A stretch of 64,000 nt of DNA from Homarus americanus (lineage: Eukaryota; Arthropoda; Malacostraca; Decapoda; Nephropidae). The notes beneath the pieces are model-generated. The model did no database searches. It worked only from the letters and a program-made list of their open reading frames with translations, and had not been told where the DNA came from. Where the stretch lies: the NCBI RefSeq assembly GCF_018991925.1, contig NW_024737068.1, positions 5,597,908 to 5,661,907 of the forward strand. Direction: 5' to 3'. A program made the translations under genes and the position numbers. This document shows, piece after piece, positions 1 through 23,901 of the stretch (its first letter is position 1; the number at the start of each line of letters is the position of its first letter).

Positions 1-61
1 TCCACCTCCACAGCCCTAGTCTCCAATCATGGCCTCCCCCTGACCTGGTTATTAATGTGAA

Positions 62-290
62 TCATCCTAAAGGTGACGGTGGTGGTGGTGTAGTGTGAAT
101 CATCCTGATGGTGGTGGTGGTGTAGTGTGAATCATCCTGATGGTGGTGGCAGTGTAGTAGTGTGAACCATCCTGACGGTGGTGGTGGTGTAGTGTGAACC
201 ATCCTGACGGTGGTGGTGGTGTAGTGTGAACCATCCTGACGGTGGCAGTGTAGTAGTGTGAACCATCCTGACGGTGGTGTAGTAACACAT
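62..290. repeat. Minisatellite, about 32-bp unit
   Basis: Seven or so imperfect copies of a unit made of GTAGTGTGAACCATCCTGA followed by a CGG(TGG)n block. Copies differ by the number of TGG triplets and by AATCAT versus AACCAT. The open frame seen on the minus strand here is a repeat by-product. Confidence 0.9.
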
Positions 291-2465
291 GTTAAGAGTT
301 TTTACAGTCAAAGGCGGCTGTTTTGATATCGAAGGTGCGGCTGTCAGATATGTCTACAAAAGTGAACATAATGGCTTAAAAATCACGAAGGAAAAGAGAA
401 TAATAAAAATTCGCCGAACATATACATATAATTTACATATCTTTCCTAAATAATCCTGCTTTTTATTTGTATATTTAGTAAACCATTGGTCTTTCTGTGG
501 ACTTATTGTGTAATTTCACTGTGCATACGTGGACAGTAAAATTATGATACATTGTTCTCTACCAGACATAAAACTCGTTGCAGTATTTTCCAGGATTCTG
601 ACCACGAGAACATAATTTACAATTTACCGGCCATCCCGCTGGTCGAGGACGCTCCTCTCACCAGAGGAGACGCGGATTTTGTGGTACCCTGTTTAGGAGT
701 GAGATATGTTTACCAATTTCTACGTTCAACAAAATCTTGATTAAAAACTTAATGGATAAAAGTGAAGGTAGACAAGTGTGTGACTGTTCATTAGAAAGTG
801 TCGCGGAGGTAAAGGATCTGATCATCATGAAGTACATAATGTAAATAATTATCGCAGACATAAAAACAGTAACAACACAAAATATGTGAATATAAAACTA
901 AAGAATGTCCCCCACTGGATTTTGATAGACTTCTCACAATACTGTACAGTTGTAGTTATCCCTTTTCTTCGGAAATATTTAGAGAGGATAACATTGGTGG
1001 AAGGTCGTGCACCAAACACATCATTAGTTTTAGCTGACAGGGGTGGACCTGAAGAAAGCGTGGGGCCAATATCATATTGTTATATTATATTACAGCGGTA
1101 CTTTCAGCTTTTTATTTAATTTCAACCACGAAAAAGCGCATTTTAATTCAATCCCGTTCTCATAAATGAAGTACATATGTAAAAAAAAAAATAAATGCTC
1201 TTCTTCAAACCAAGATCGTAGTGTTGTGCAGTAACCGACGCCTTAACGTTAACACCCACATTCACGTATATTAGGAAATAAATTATTTTTAATTTAATTT
1301 CCTTGATTTTTTTCGATTCACACTACTACAATATATAATTATATAATTTCCCAACTAACCTAATATATAGTGGAGGCTAGGATAATTTATTTTTATTTTG
1401 TGGCAACCAGGAGATTCTTCCAGCACCATATCCGGGTTGATGACATTCTCGTTACCGGGCTGACACAAAGCATCTCGGGGGGGTTAGGGCTGTCCGCAAC
1501 CAAGTTAGTGATCCCTTCTCCTCATTATTCTTCCCATTAGAGGCAGGGAAAGAAGAGGAAGATATTTCATCTGAGACAGCCGAAGTATCTTCAAGATCCC
1601 TACTACAATCCACATCTATGTACATCTTTAACTACGTCAACAAACACTCACTTTCATATTTACATCTCTGTATGTCTATCACTTGGATTTAGTTCCCAAA
1701 TTCCTTCAATTAATGTAACCTGACCTAACGTTATCAAAGAAACCTACTTTCGGTGTAATGTGGCGATCTTATGATGGTAGGCGACGTCTTGAATGAAATA
1801 GAGCAGTTTTTACCCCATACGAATTAAATTACATAAAGTTGTAGCAATAAAAGAAGAACAAGTATGTATTTAGCTCAAACGTCAGTACTCCTTAGACCAC
1901 AAAAAATCAGAGATGACGCAATACTCTATCGACCTCTATAAGCTTTCTGATGACATGACGACACTAACCAATTATCTATATCCTTTTTGTTATTTACGTG
2001 AGATTCTTGTGGTCTAATTGATCATTTCCATATTTCGAATTATTTATCTTACTTTGTATTTTCATCTATTTGTTTTCAAGTAATTTATAAACATTCTATT
2101 TTCTACACTGCATCAGCGCGTATATTTTCTAAGCCATTTTCTTCCATTTTACTCAAATTAATCCTTTTACCAAGTCTTATTCATTTCTCTACTCCATTCT
2201 AAATGCATTTGGCCTTTGTGTTTCAACCTCTTTTATCTTAATTATATACTCCACCTCCTAATTATCCTAACTTATGGCTTGTATAATTTCGCCCGCGTTG
2301 TGAAAGTCTTCCAGCTAATGATCCAAAATTTATCTCTGTGCACTCTGGGTCGTTTTTGTCGTCTTTTCATGTCACGACCCTTCCTCCGGTGATTACCCTC
2401 ATTAGCCTCCTCAACAGTGGTCGCTAGTGCTTGATTCTTTCTTCTTTTATTTTTTTTACCCTTTT
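291..2465. other. Unique AT-rich DNA, no gene seen
   Basis: Only short open frames (under 80 codons) without recognisable motifs or codon bias. Short AACCTAA-type motifs occur near 1355 and 1722. No tRNA-like boxes were noticed. Confidence 0.6.
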
Positions 2466-2626
2466 AGCAGTGTACCTGGAGGCTGCATTTGCATTGACTA
2501 ACAGTGTACCTGGGTGATTGTCGATTAATTTGTCGAATAAAATACCTGAGAGACTGTTGTTTACCTGCGCTAATAGTGTACCTGAGAGACTCTGTTTACA
2601 TTAGCTAACAGTTTACATGGGTGACC
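2466..2626. repeat. Degenerate tandem repeat around AGTGTACCTG
   Basis: Four diverged copies of a segment containing (A/T)AACAGTGTACCTGGGTGA or its variants (for example near 2466, 2498, 2571 and 2603), with unequal spacing of roughly 30-70 bp. It looks like an old, decayed tandem duplication. Confidence 0.55.
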
Positions 2627-11557
<8,931 letters not shown>

Positions 11558-13425
11558 TAAATGATAAAAACATTATTTTTAAACGACTGTATGAATATAC
11601 TCATACGTTCGTTTAATATCAACAACAATATCATATGAACTTGTTAGACCAGATTTCTAGGTAAGGCATCAACCATCGCCTGAAGAAAGCTTAAGTCTCC
11701 CATTACTTGAGTTGGTAGTAAAAATAAGACGATAAATCTGAGGAAAGTGATAGAAGAAATGTTATCAGAGTAGTAAAGTTGTGTTAGTGTATGTTTCTTG
11801 AATGTGATACGTGTTTAATAAAGCTGAATACGAAAATACTCTTTTTAGGTTTAAAGTAATTAATAAATCACTTTGCTAAATATATCCATATCTACTGGCG
11901 GTGTGAAGTATGAGGCAGATGTACACTGTCTCTTGAGGAAATAATTCGTGTGAAAACCTGAGTGATTAATCTCTTATTTTTTATTGTTAATGACTAGTTA
12001 ATCCATGACTATAATACGTAAATAAATATCCCAGTTGTTATAGCACAGAAATGCATTACAACATTAATATAAACGTCTGTGAAGGAAACATTTGAGGTAC
12101 AGTATAAAAAAAAGGTGTTGTAAGCTACTAAGGCGTAAGTGAAACATTTAACCGCTGAGCAAGTTTTGAATAATTTAACGTTATTCACAAGGAACTCAAA
12201 GGGAAAAGATTGTGTTTAATGTTTTAATATTTGTACTACACGGTGCTCCTGTTGCCCCTCTTAATTACATATGAAGGTATATTCATATCACTTACCATAC
12301 CTTTTGAACACTGCCTTTATAACGTGTATCTGCTAATATCATCAACAAGTGCACCCCAGAAAAAATCTTTACATACAGGGCAAAGAGAATTATTGTTATG
12401 TGAAAATTACAGAATGGTAAATATGGTATCACAGAGCCTTGAGTCTTGGTATTACTAGAGTATATGTAATGTAGATAGTGATTACTGGTTGGGGTTAAGG
12501 CTATGAGCATCTCCTGTTTATCAATTGAGTCACAAATGAAGTGAGAGGCAGGAAGAATCAGCCAACCTGACAGTATCTCCAGCACAAATATTGGTTCTGG
12601 CTCTCATGTTTGTTATCGGGAAGCGCAAAAAAAAGCATTAGGCAAACTGCTGTTGTCAAAGTATAAAAAATGCGTAAAATTCAGCCCGTCTTGGAGATAT
12701 TTAAAGGTCTGGTCACTGACTAAGAAGAACCCGTGAGTTGACGTTTGGTATATCATGAAATACGGAAGAGTACTGTACATAATTTCTAGAATATTTAAGA
12801 AAAGTTGAATTGATATGACGATTTTCCTTTAATGCACAACTGAAAAGATTATATAATACCACAAAAAATAATACTAAAATATATATTGTATAATCCATAA
12901 TCACAAGCAAGAATTTATTTACACAATAAATTTAATAAAAAAGTCCTTTTACTTAATTCATAATAATGTTATTTATTTTTAAGATCTCTATGGGATATGG
13001 TAACCATAATTGTTTGTGTGTGGAAAGATTAAAATATAATATACCTCAACAAAGGCTTCTCTTCAGTACCCAAGAAGCCTAACCGTGTTACGACGCCTTA
13101 GTAGTGAGTCAGCGAATGAATTTGAGACGATAAAACGGAGTAAAATGTTTTAGCTTGATTCCTCGCAACATTTTACTCCCTGTCAAGTGTTGTTCCCTCC
13201 GTGGCCACTGAGATGGTGACACGATGGTTCCTGTTTGTTGTATAAATCTGACTTTTGGTAAGAAATGTCTTATGCAATTTATACATCCAAATCTTTCTGA
13301 AATTAATAGGTCTCCCTGTATGTCCATATTAGTAATGTATTTTATATCTCACGGAAATTAACATAAAGGAGGAGGTGGGGAGTAAAACGCTAATAGACCC
13401 ACCGCCCCTTCAACATCTCTCTCTC

Positions 13426-13428
<3 letters not shown>
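11558..13428. other. Unique AT-rich DNA, no gene seen
   Basis: Short overlapping open frames under 100 codons without recognisable domains. Nothing else noted. Confidence 0.55.

Positions 13429-13479
<51 letters not shown>
13429..13479. repeat. (CT)n microsatellite
   Basis: About 25 CT dinucleotides within a longer pyrimidine-rich stretch starting near 13416. Confidence 0.97.
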
Positions 13480-13483
<4 letters not shown>

Positions 13484-14325
13484 CCTTCTAGCAAAATAGT
13501 TCAGCACCATCAACCAGCACAAATACCTCTCCTTTCTTCACAAGCCCCCATCTCCCGGTACCTTCCTCCTCTTCCGTTCCTCAGTAGCCAGACAAACTTC
13601 TCCTCCCAGGAATAAACTAAAAAGCTCATAGACCTCCGGCACTCCCTCCTACAGATGATGCTCGTGAATGATATTGTTTCCGTAGTACCGAGCCCACGTA
13701 TTATGATGTTTAGACTCGTGAAGTACAGTAGATCATGTCTGCCGAACTCTAAATTTCGTGGTATTTATAAAGGATATTGTACATATTTTTTGTTCAGGGA
13801 TATGTATGTGTGTTTTTCGTTGCCACTGATGTAATGTGAAGTATTAACACATAGGTTTGTTACTCTATCGTTTTTGTGTTTTGTCTAGATGAAATAGTTT
13901 CTGCTGTAGTAAACGATGATCTGGTGGTAAAGACCAATAACGATGTTCCGCTGTATATAAAGTTACCTCACCTGTAACACTTGCACCTTTCTAGTTGATC
14001 AATTAAACTCCTTGAGTGTTATTTTGAAGTGTCGCTTGTTACCTGCAGAGATCATACAATTTTTATATTGACTGGAGATGTAGTTTGGTTTAGATGTTAC
14101 TTCATTATTGTTATCACTTTTGACATTTAACTAACATTCTAAGCAAAAATCATGTTACCAATCATAGTCCCTGAGAGTTATAAGTCACTTCACTTGTGGT
14201 ATATAATCCACACTCATATGTGACCTTATGTTATGTGAGACTGACATGTAATAATGTAATGTGGGTTGTTGTACTTTGATTCGGTAATGTATAATGCTTT
14301 AACATGTGATGCTCTACTATGTGAT
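13480..14325. other. Unique DNA, no gene seen
   Basis: Pyrimidine-rich at its start, then AT-rich. No supported gene. Confidence 0.55.
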
Positions 14326-14579
<254 letters not shown>

Positions 14580-15408
14580 CCAACATTTCTCCCAATTTTG
14601 TTTTCACTTGTAATAAATAACTTCATTACTTTGACTAAAAATGATACCATAACAAACTTCCTTTTTTAAACTTGTCTCATATAAGCTACGAAAGACTTTT
14701 ACTGTTAGAAACAGGTGAAGATTGTGATGCTGAATTTTTTACAATAAGGGGAATATCATCTACGATATTCATAAACACTTCATCAAAGAACTACAGATGA
14801 GTGGGAATGATGTCATATGGCAACCACATAATTGGGAGCTGCCTGAAAACATGTTTATATCACTGGAAATGGCCAAGAATCCTTTGATGATTCTATTGAA
14901 GAAAAAACTTGTTGCTATTTCACAATATTTTGATAATAAATATATTGGGATTCACATGACTGCAGTTTAAAATGTATATCTCATATGAAATCAAACAAAC
15001 GTAAAATGTCAGTTCTATCTGGACTAATACACACCCATATAGCCTGAATTAAACCATCACACCTTTAAAACCGTAACACATGAAGCACTATCGGTGAAAT
15101 ACCATAATCATAATGGTCTATAGGTTATATCCCCTTCCCAGTCAGTCGACACACTTTAAATTAAATTCACGGTTCACGAAATTTTCTCATTACCGAAAGA
15201 GCATCTGACGGCGCGGTCCTCTAGTGCCCTTGACACCTCCCCGCCCTCCCTCCTGATACCGTGGCAGTTCCAGTGACTTTCATTTTTATTCTATTAGTGA
15301 CAGTCTCCACTCCACCCTCCTTCGCATCGACGGTTTTATACAATCCTTTTTCTATTTCGTATCGATTCCTGTTAGCTGACCCAGATGTGATGGTGATGTA
15401 GATAGGTG
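14580..15408. other. Unique DNA, no gene seen
   Basis: AT-rich with no supported gene. A more GC-rich patch lies around 15200-15330 with no recognisable element. Confidence 0.55.
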
Positions 15409-16345
15409 TCAGTGTTGGTGGTGCTGTGGTTGTTGGTGGTGTTGTGGTTGTTGGTAGTGTTGTGGGTGTTGGTGGTGCTGTGGTTGTTGGTGGTGTTGTG
15501 GGTGTTGGTGGTGTTGTGGGTGTTGGTTGTGTTGTGGGTGTTGGTGGTGTTGTGGGTGTTGGTGGTGTTGTGGTTGTTGGTAGTGTTGTGGGTGTTGGTG
15601 GTGTTGTGTGGGTGTGGTTGTGTTGGTGGGTGTTGGTGGTGTTGTGGGGTGTTGGTGGTGTTGTGGGTGCTGGTGGTGCTGTGGTTGTTGGTTGGTGTTG
15701 TGGGTGTTGGTTGTGTTGTGGGTGTTGGTTGTACTGTGGGGTGGTTGTGTGTTGGTGTGTTGTGGGTGTTGGTGGTGTTGTGGGTGTTGGTAGTGATGGA
15801 GGTGTTGTGGGTGGTGGTGTGTTGGTTGTGTTGTGGTGTGTGGTGTTGTGGGTGTTGGTCGTACTGTGGTGTTGGTGTGTTGGAGGTGTTGTGGTGGTAT
15901 AGTGTTGTGGGCGTTGGTGGTAATGTGGGTGTTGGTAGTGTTGGTTGTGTTGTGGGTGGTGGTGGTGTTGTGGTGGTGTTGGGGTGTTGTGGGTGTTGGT
16001 GGTAATGTGGGTGTTGGTAGTGTTGGAGTGGGTGTGGGTGTTGTGGGCGTTGGTGGTAATGTGGGTGTTGGTAGTGTTGGTTGTGTTGTGGGTGTTGGTG
16101 GTAATGTGGTGTTGCTGTTGGTTGTGTTGTGGGTGGTAGTGGTGTTGTGGGTGTTGGTGGTGTTGTGGGTGTGGTGGTAATGTGGGTGTTGGTAGTGTTG
16201 GGGGTGTTGTGGGTGGTAGTGGTGTTGTGGCTGTTGGTGGTAATGTGGGTGTTGGTAGTGTTGGAGGTGTTGTGGTTGGTGGTGGTATTGTGGGTGTTGT
16301 GTGTGAGGTGTTGGTGGTGTTGTAGGTATTGGTGATGTTGATGAA
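15409..16345. repeat. G/T-rich minisatellite, 18-bp unit
   Basis: About 50 imperfect copies of GTTGTGGGTGTTGGTGGT. Common variants swap GTGGGTG for GTGGTTG or insert TAATG. The period is a multiple of three, so several frames on both strands stay open. The minus strand gives a 381-codon Thr/Asn/His-rich frame and a His/Gln/Pro-rich one, which I treat as artefacts. The plus strand is almost free of A and C. Confidence 0.93.
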
Positions 16346-18326
16346 TTCTTGAATATATACACGGTTGGCACTGAGTTATTAGAATATATTCCTCACAGTG
16401 AGAGCCGCTGTCTCCTACAACCGTGTCAGTCTGGTGCAGTGAGCGACTTCCCTCTAGTTGACGATGTATCAAGTATTCGACAAGGATTTCTCGCCGTGAG
16501 GTTTGCATCCTTCCCAAACTTCTATCATTTCAGTTCCCAGAGACTTTAATTTCCTGGATCTCTCCCTCTTCTTCCAACCATCACTTCCGCATAGTAAATG
16601 GGTCTCACTCACGCTGCTTTCTTATCTGATGTGACTAATGGTTAATTCTTTGTTCCCCTTTTTCGTATCCAGTTTCAATGACCATTTGACATATTCTTTG
16701 CTCAGTTAAGTCTCCCAAAAGGTCGTCGGATTGTTATAACTTTACACTGATGCTGAGTTCATAACACGCAACTTAATTGCTTTTAGTATCACTTATTACA
16801 AATTCTGTGTTGCAAAAAAAAATAATTTCAAGTAATAATTTGCGTTCATCAAAACCCTTAATTAACGAACCACGAACACCAATACCTCTGGTTCGGTAGA
16901 TAATTCAAATGTGGAATAGATCGTCCTATAATGTTACTAAGATTTTAGCAGTTTCTTTCATCTGGTTGTATACAATGCTCCCCAATCTATGCAAAAGAGT
17001 ATTACAAAAACTCTAATATTGTACAGTAGACCCAACACCGTTCATTACACTTGATTAAATATGTTAGTGTTAATGAGGTGTAAGAACGCATGTGGGCGGC
17101 GTCACAAAGTGTTTTTTTTTTTTTTAAGTTTATAATCGTGTCATTTGTCGACTTTTTACAACGTGATAATAAAAAAAGAAAAGTAAATTCAATGGTCTGG
17201 TTTATATAATTCAATCCTTTAAGTGGTGTTATATACATCAAAATTCGTCTACAGTCAGGTGTCACCTCATCCACCTTCATATTGTATATAATCTTGCTGT
17301 CTACGTATATATATTGTTCCTCGGACACCTCTCAGATATAATTAATTGTAATGATTAATTATCAGCGAGATTCCTTGTTATGATAAATTTGCATTTTTTC
17401 GACATACCTTCCACGTGCAATATTGTTTTAATTACTGACGAACTTAAGATTGTAGAAAAGTTCAACATTTAATATTGGGAGGTTCAACCCCTCCCCTCCT
17501 CCCACACAGACCTTTTTGCCCAAAAATGATGGGGCAAACTACACGTATAACTTCACAGTACAAACACTCAGAAACAATTCTATCTGAGAACAGATCACTA
17601 ACTCAGAGGTTGTTCCTCTCTCAAATTTATACATCAGATTTTTCTTTTATCTTTTAGTTTTTCAAACAAGGGAGAAATATAGTAACCGAAACCGAAAAAA
17701 AAGTCTTAAACAATGTTTCTGAGTTAATAGTTTATCTCACAGTAATCTTTAAGGCTGCATGACGATAGCAGTAAACATTTCAGCGATATTTCTCGGAGTA
17801 ACTGAGTCGTGGCTGGTAAGTAGTAACCAATATACATAACTGATCAACGCTCTCCTTCAAGCTGTTGTGTTTTCTTCTTGTTAATTAATTTACTAACTTA
17901 TATTTTCATTATTCATCGTGTTACCTGGGTAGAAAGTCTTGTCATGTTCTAAGGTTTCTTTTCTCATCTCTTGTTCCTTTTCCTTTTTCTCTTACATCCG
18001 CTTTTCTTTCCTGAGCGACAACTCGTTAGTCTTATCTCTTGTTCCGTTAAGCAAGATGCATTAGCTTTAAAGTGTAATTTACGTTCCGTTTTCCGGAAAA
18101 ATTTATATCTTTACCATGTAGGAAATGTGAGATTCGAGGCGTTCCTCACTCACAAACTTCACTTTGATTAATAAAAACTTCTCATAGTCTAAGATATGAT
18201 TCTGGAGTAATGCATCCACTAAATAATTTTCTTAGATGCTGATGAAAAATAGGGTAAATATAAAAAAAGAACACAGTATACTAATTTCGAGCTGAATTCA
18301 TTTATATTGTGGTGTAGGTATAAAAA

Positions 18327-18328
<2 letters not shown>
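16346..18328. other. Unique DNA, no gene seen
   Basis: Short overlapping open frames only. A T-run lies at about 17112-17125. No gene supported. Confidence 0.55.

Positions 18329-18397
<69 letters not shown>
18329..18397. repeat. (GT)n microsatellite
   Basis: About 34 uninterrupted GT dinucleotides. Confidence 0.98.
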
Positions 18398-18398
<1 letters not shown>

Positions 18399-18945
18399 CA
18401 TAAAGCAATGTTCTTCACAAGCGACGGTTCCGAGTATTAATCCTACAAAGATCTTGACAACCAGACGCTCTCCCAGACAGTGTGTCGCCAAGAAAGGCTG
18501 CAAGGACTCACAACGACACTTCAATTGCTCATTTTGTTCATATTTATTTATTTATTATATTACTACACTTATTAGACAAAACAAATATATGCCCGTAGGA
18601 TTTTGGACCCCATCCTACACTATCTAAATACTACCGAGTATCCTGCCACCTGCCGCCCAACAAACCTCTCACACTGACGTCTCTATCAGTACTAACAGTC
18701 CTGACCACTGCCTGACCTGACCTGCCCTCACTAACACCACATTAACTGCTCTTCCCACACGTAAATCCACTTAGATGCACCGTTGAAACTTGCTGTGTGG
18801 GTACCGAGAATAAGGCCATATAAATGACTGTGTTGTGGGTCCAAAGGGGCAATTTTTCACCACAATTTATGGTTGCAATGACCGTACTCCCAGCCAGATG
18901 GGGTAATTTTTTAACGCGATTTTTGTTTGTGATAACTTTGCTCAT

Positions 18946-18946
<1 letters not shown>
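18398..18946. other. Unique DNA with a short diverged duplication
   Basis: No gene supported. At about 18846-18945 two diverged copies of a segment beginning GGGG(C/T)AATTTTT occur in tandem directly before the AC tract. Confidence 0.5.

Positions 18947-19001
<55 letters not shown>
18947..19001. repeat. (AC)n microsatellite, left flank of LINE remnant
   Basis: About 27 AC dinucleotides that stop exactly where similarity to the 35.3-kb LINE begins. Confidence 0.97.
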
Positions 19002-19002
<1 letters not shown>

Positions 19003-19218
19003 CTCGCGCAGTCAGCCACTACAACAAAATTCAGCCCATAAGAGCCCGCACTGATTGATATAGAAACGGCACCATCCAGTCAATTGTCAAAATAATAAAC
19101 AACTCCTGATTCATGTACTGTACAGCCCTGTAAATGTATTGAATGTATATTATTATATCTATATCACATGTAAGCTTGTATATTTTCAGCCACCGGCTGC
19201 AACTCTATTAATAAACCG

Positions 19219-19219
<1 letters not shown>
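19002..19219 (+). mobile_element. 5'-truncated non-LTR retrotransposon remnant
   Basis: The first 108 bp encode the last ~30 residues of a reverse transcriptase ORF. They match the C-terminus of the element at 35.3 kb: IQPIRARTD, an in-frame TGA (19056-19058) where the other copy has Arg, then IVKIINN and a stop at 19107-19109. A short 3' UTR of about 100 bp follows. It contains a hairpin (CAGCC at 19187-19191 with GGCTG at 19195-19199) and AATAAA at 19210, and runs into an (ATT)n tail. Beyond the tail is AC-rich sequence (19357-19379), so the remnant sits between two AC tracts. It is too short to be active. Confidence 0.75.
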
Positions 19220-19275
<56 letters not shown>

Positions 19276-19306
19276 GTTATTATTGTTATTATTATTATTG
19301 TTATTA

Positions 19307-19351
<45 letters not shown>
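19220..19351. repeat. (ATT)n tract, 3' tail of the LINE remnant
   Basis: About 44 ATT trinucleotides with a few TTG interruptions, directly after AATAAACCGTTT. It gives false poly-Leu and poly-Asn frames. An AC-rich stretch follows at 19357-19379. Confidence 0.95.
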
Positions 19352-19352
<1 letters not shown>

Positions 19353-19379
19353 TTAAACACACACGCACACACACACATA

Positions 19380-20391
19380 CTACATAAAAGTTGCTGTTTT
19401 ATTTAAGGTGTGTTTTTATTCATCAATATACAGTATAGCCAAATTATAGGGCAAGGTTTGTTTAGGATTTCGATGAAAAAATTCATTCATAAGTAATATG
19501 ATTTATATGGCTCGTCTATGGCCAGCCAGAAGTTTAAAAAGGAAATACTTGGAATCCAATTATCAATTACTAGTGTATTAACTAATCTAGAATACTCGCT
19601 TAAAGGCCATACTTGTCGAAATACAGTTATATTTGTAACATCAAAACAACTACGCCACTTTTTTTTCTCTTCTACCTAATTCTGGCACAGCACAATGACG
19701 TCACAAACAAGGCGTAAGAGTCATCACTGTAAAACACGAAAACCAACAAGAGCAGCAGCGTAGGGCAACTTGTAGGACCTGTGTAGAATGTTGGTACAGG
19801 ACAAACATTCACATATACAGAGGCTCTACTTTAATGATATTCAACTATTTTTTCTATTCCCCTTTATTCCCCATTTCCTCCAGCCCTACGACCATTCACT
19901 ACAAAATGAAATCTTAATTGTATCTACACAAAAACACAAAATACTTTACTAAGCTAATCTGAATCACCAGAGCCCCCCCTCCCATACACACACACACTGA
20001 AGTCTGGGTACCGTGTCAGAAAATATCTAAAATGTTATAAAGGGAATTTCAAACCAAAGATTTACTGTGAATAAACCCCAGGATAAATTTTGCTGTAGAT
20101 CAAGTTAATGCTGACGTCTCTCACTAGATCGCACCGCCACATATAACGTCCCGTAGAAAATTTAATATAAGGAATATTATTAGTCAAATAAAAATAAAAT
20201 ATTAGAAAAAATAAATAAACGAAATCTAATTACAGCTCATATAAATACTAATACCTCAGCCAAAAAGTGTTAAAATACAGTATATTATTATTAAGGCATA
20301 ATGTTCAACGGGTCACCTCACTCCAAGGACAATAATTAATGATTTCCACAATGAATTAATAGGTAATATAATATTCTTATGTGAAAAAACT
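19380..20391. other. Unique AT-rich DNA, no gene seen
   Basis: No supported gene or RNA. A short (CA)n run lies near 19985-19998. Confidence 0.55.
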
Positions 20392-20600
20392 TCTTCCTCT
20401 CCTGTGCCCTCCCTCCTCCTCCTCTCACCTCCTCTTCCCTCTCCCCCCCTTTTTTTTCTTCCCACTCCCCTCTCTTTTTTCCTTCCCCTCTCCTCACCTT
20501 TATCTCTCCCCTCCCACTCCCCTTCCTATTTTGCCTTCCCTCCTCTCCTCTTCTCCTCACCCTCTCACTCCCCGACACCCTCTCCCCCCTCCCTCCCATA
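20392..20600. repeat. Polypyrimidine (C/T) low-complexity tract
   Basis: About 200 bp that is almost entirely C and T on the plus strand, with no fixed period. The open frames here (Ser/Pro/Leu-rich plus, Arg/Glu/Gly-rich minus) follow from composition. Confidence 0.9.
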
Positions 20601-20704
20601 GTAAGTCTACAGCGGAACACACACTTCTTGACAGACACACGACACTAAGTTAAAATTATGAGTTGTAATATTACTTTGAAGCTCGAAACCCACCACGCTT
20701 ACAG

Positions 20705-21952
<1,248 letters not shown>

Positions 21953-22140
21953 AACCAGAGAACAAAACCAGAGAATAAAAACAAATAACAAAACCAGAGA
22001 ACAAAACCAGAGAATATAACCAGAGAACAAAATCAGGGAATAAAACCAGAGAATAAAACCAGAGAACAAAACCAGAGAACAAAACCAGGGAATAAAACTA
22101 GAGAATAAAACCAGAGAGCAAAACCAGAGAACAAAACTGG
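21953..22140. repeat. Minisatellite, 13-bp unit
   Basis: About 14 copies of AAACCAGAGAA followed by CA or TA. The period is not a multiple of three, so the apparent Phe/Ser/Leu-rich minus-strand frame cycles through all phases of the unit without meeting a stop. Confidence 0.9.
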
Positions 22141-23815
22141 AGCGCCTATAGTGAACCAGACAACTAAGAAACGTCCTCCTCGTTCCGGGAAAGATCACCA
22201 AAATCTGAATGAGTCCAGATCCAGTCCCGCATGGTGAAAAGTACAATGAACAATGACTTTTGAATATTGTGATACATTCTGAACCCGATCTTTAATAATC
22301 ACAAGAAACACTGGACAACACGTTAGTTCTAAGAGGATGCATCATGCTGGGATGGTAGATGACTTAAAGATCATGTTATAATTGCGTAAACGAATTCAAA
22401 TATCCGGAAGTTGATTGACTTAATGATATACGCAAGTCAATATCTAGAAAATCACTGGATCAAGAAAATTTCCCGAGTGACTTTATACAGCAAACGTGAT
22501 CCCGATCTTCAACACGGGAAGTAACGGCGACTTACTCAGTTAGCGGAGACGTAAGACTCCCGAGCAAGTACACAAACAACGATAACTAATATATGAAACT
22601 GACTTGGACATACCTGAAGTGTGATATGTTGTGGTGTATTACGGTCCCTCGAGGAGCTGTTAACTTTCACTTACCTGAAAAGACAAACAAAAACAATCAG
22701 ATTAACCTTCCATCCAGCTTTACTCCAATAAAATATTTCATAAAGGTTAAGGAGAAAGACGCCATTTATACCACGTCAAATATTGGCAAGATCTCAAGGA
22801 TGTGTATGTTTTAAAGTGGCAATTTCAATTTTTTGAATTGAAATTGAAATTGAAGATTAAATAATGACTATGTTGTAGTACCTTTAGAAGTGTTCTTACG
22901 AAACGGCAACAGGTTGTGAGGTAACAACGATTGGCGACAGAAACCAACCAAATCTAACCGAATCACTTGATACGTAAGATCATTAGCCTTGGTTTGGTAG
23001 GTTGATATTGACTGTCATCATTAGTGGGTTAGACCTGAAGGAAAACTATATATTTCACATTCCCACATTTCTCTTTCTCTCCTATTAGATAAGCATCTAT
23101 GTATCACAACAAACGTGTCCAAAAAGATTCTGTTCCCCCACTGACAAGATGGAGGGACACTTATGTGGACCACTGAAATGATGGAGGGTCACCACTGCCC
23201 TACATAATGTGGAAACTTGCTTGGTAACGTTTCTCTATACATTCACGATAAGCGAGTATATTAGCCAAATGTTGTTTTATATCGTATTAATCTCATAATT
23301 ATATGTTTGTTTGTTTGTTTGTTTTTTGTTTTGTTTTTTCCATCTTGTTAGTGAATTGTGTATAAAGTCGCCAGGCAGGATCAGCTCCACACAACATTTC
23401 AATTAATACATAATATATACAACAGTCCTCATTGGAAATTACTATTTTATTGATGCTGTGGTAGAGACGAACCAGCTTCAGTAAGTGAAGCAAACTTTGG
23501 AACGTAGCCGTAACCAATGGGGGGCGAATCCCCCTGTTGGTTTGGTTACACGTCTTATTCTTTCGACGGTGAGCCGTCGTTCAGAGAAACCAGAGTTAAG
23601 ATGATCAACAACTAGATAAGAAAGATAACCGACAATGACTTTATGAATACGTAAAATTCTGGAAGATTAAACATAAAATTTTGTTATAATATTGTGCTCT
23701 TGGTGCTTACTGTATATCACTGAGAGCACCGGGTGTTATAATATAATTAATATATTCTTAAATATATATTTATACTTTTAGAAGTATTATTCGTTTTCCT
23801 CACAATTGCCACGAT
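22141..23815. other. Unique DNA, no gene seen; small inverted repeats
   Basis: No supported gene. An 11-bp perfect inverted repeat (22820-22830 with 22836-22846) and a 6-bp stem with a tetraloop (23564-23579) are present. A (TTTG)n-like run lies near 23304-23338. Confidence 0.5.
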
Positions 23816-23816
23816 G

Positions 23817-23845
23817 CACACACAAACACACACACACACACACGC

Positions 23846-23899
<54 letters not shown>
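23817..23899. repeat. (AC)n microsatellite
   Basis: About 40 AC dinucleotides with AA and CG interruptions in the first third. Confidence 0.97.

Positions 23900-23901
<2 letters not shown>

Noticed and set aside
15372..16517. 381-codon Thr/Asn/His-rich and 320-codon His/Gln/Pro-rich frames
   Set aside because: Two phases of the same 18-bp repeat on the minus strand, with the plus strand also open. Flanking non-repeat residues show no domain.
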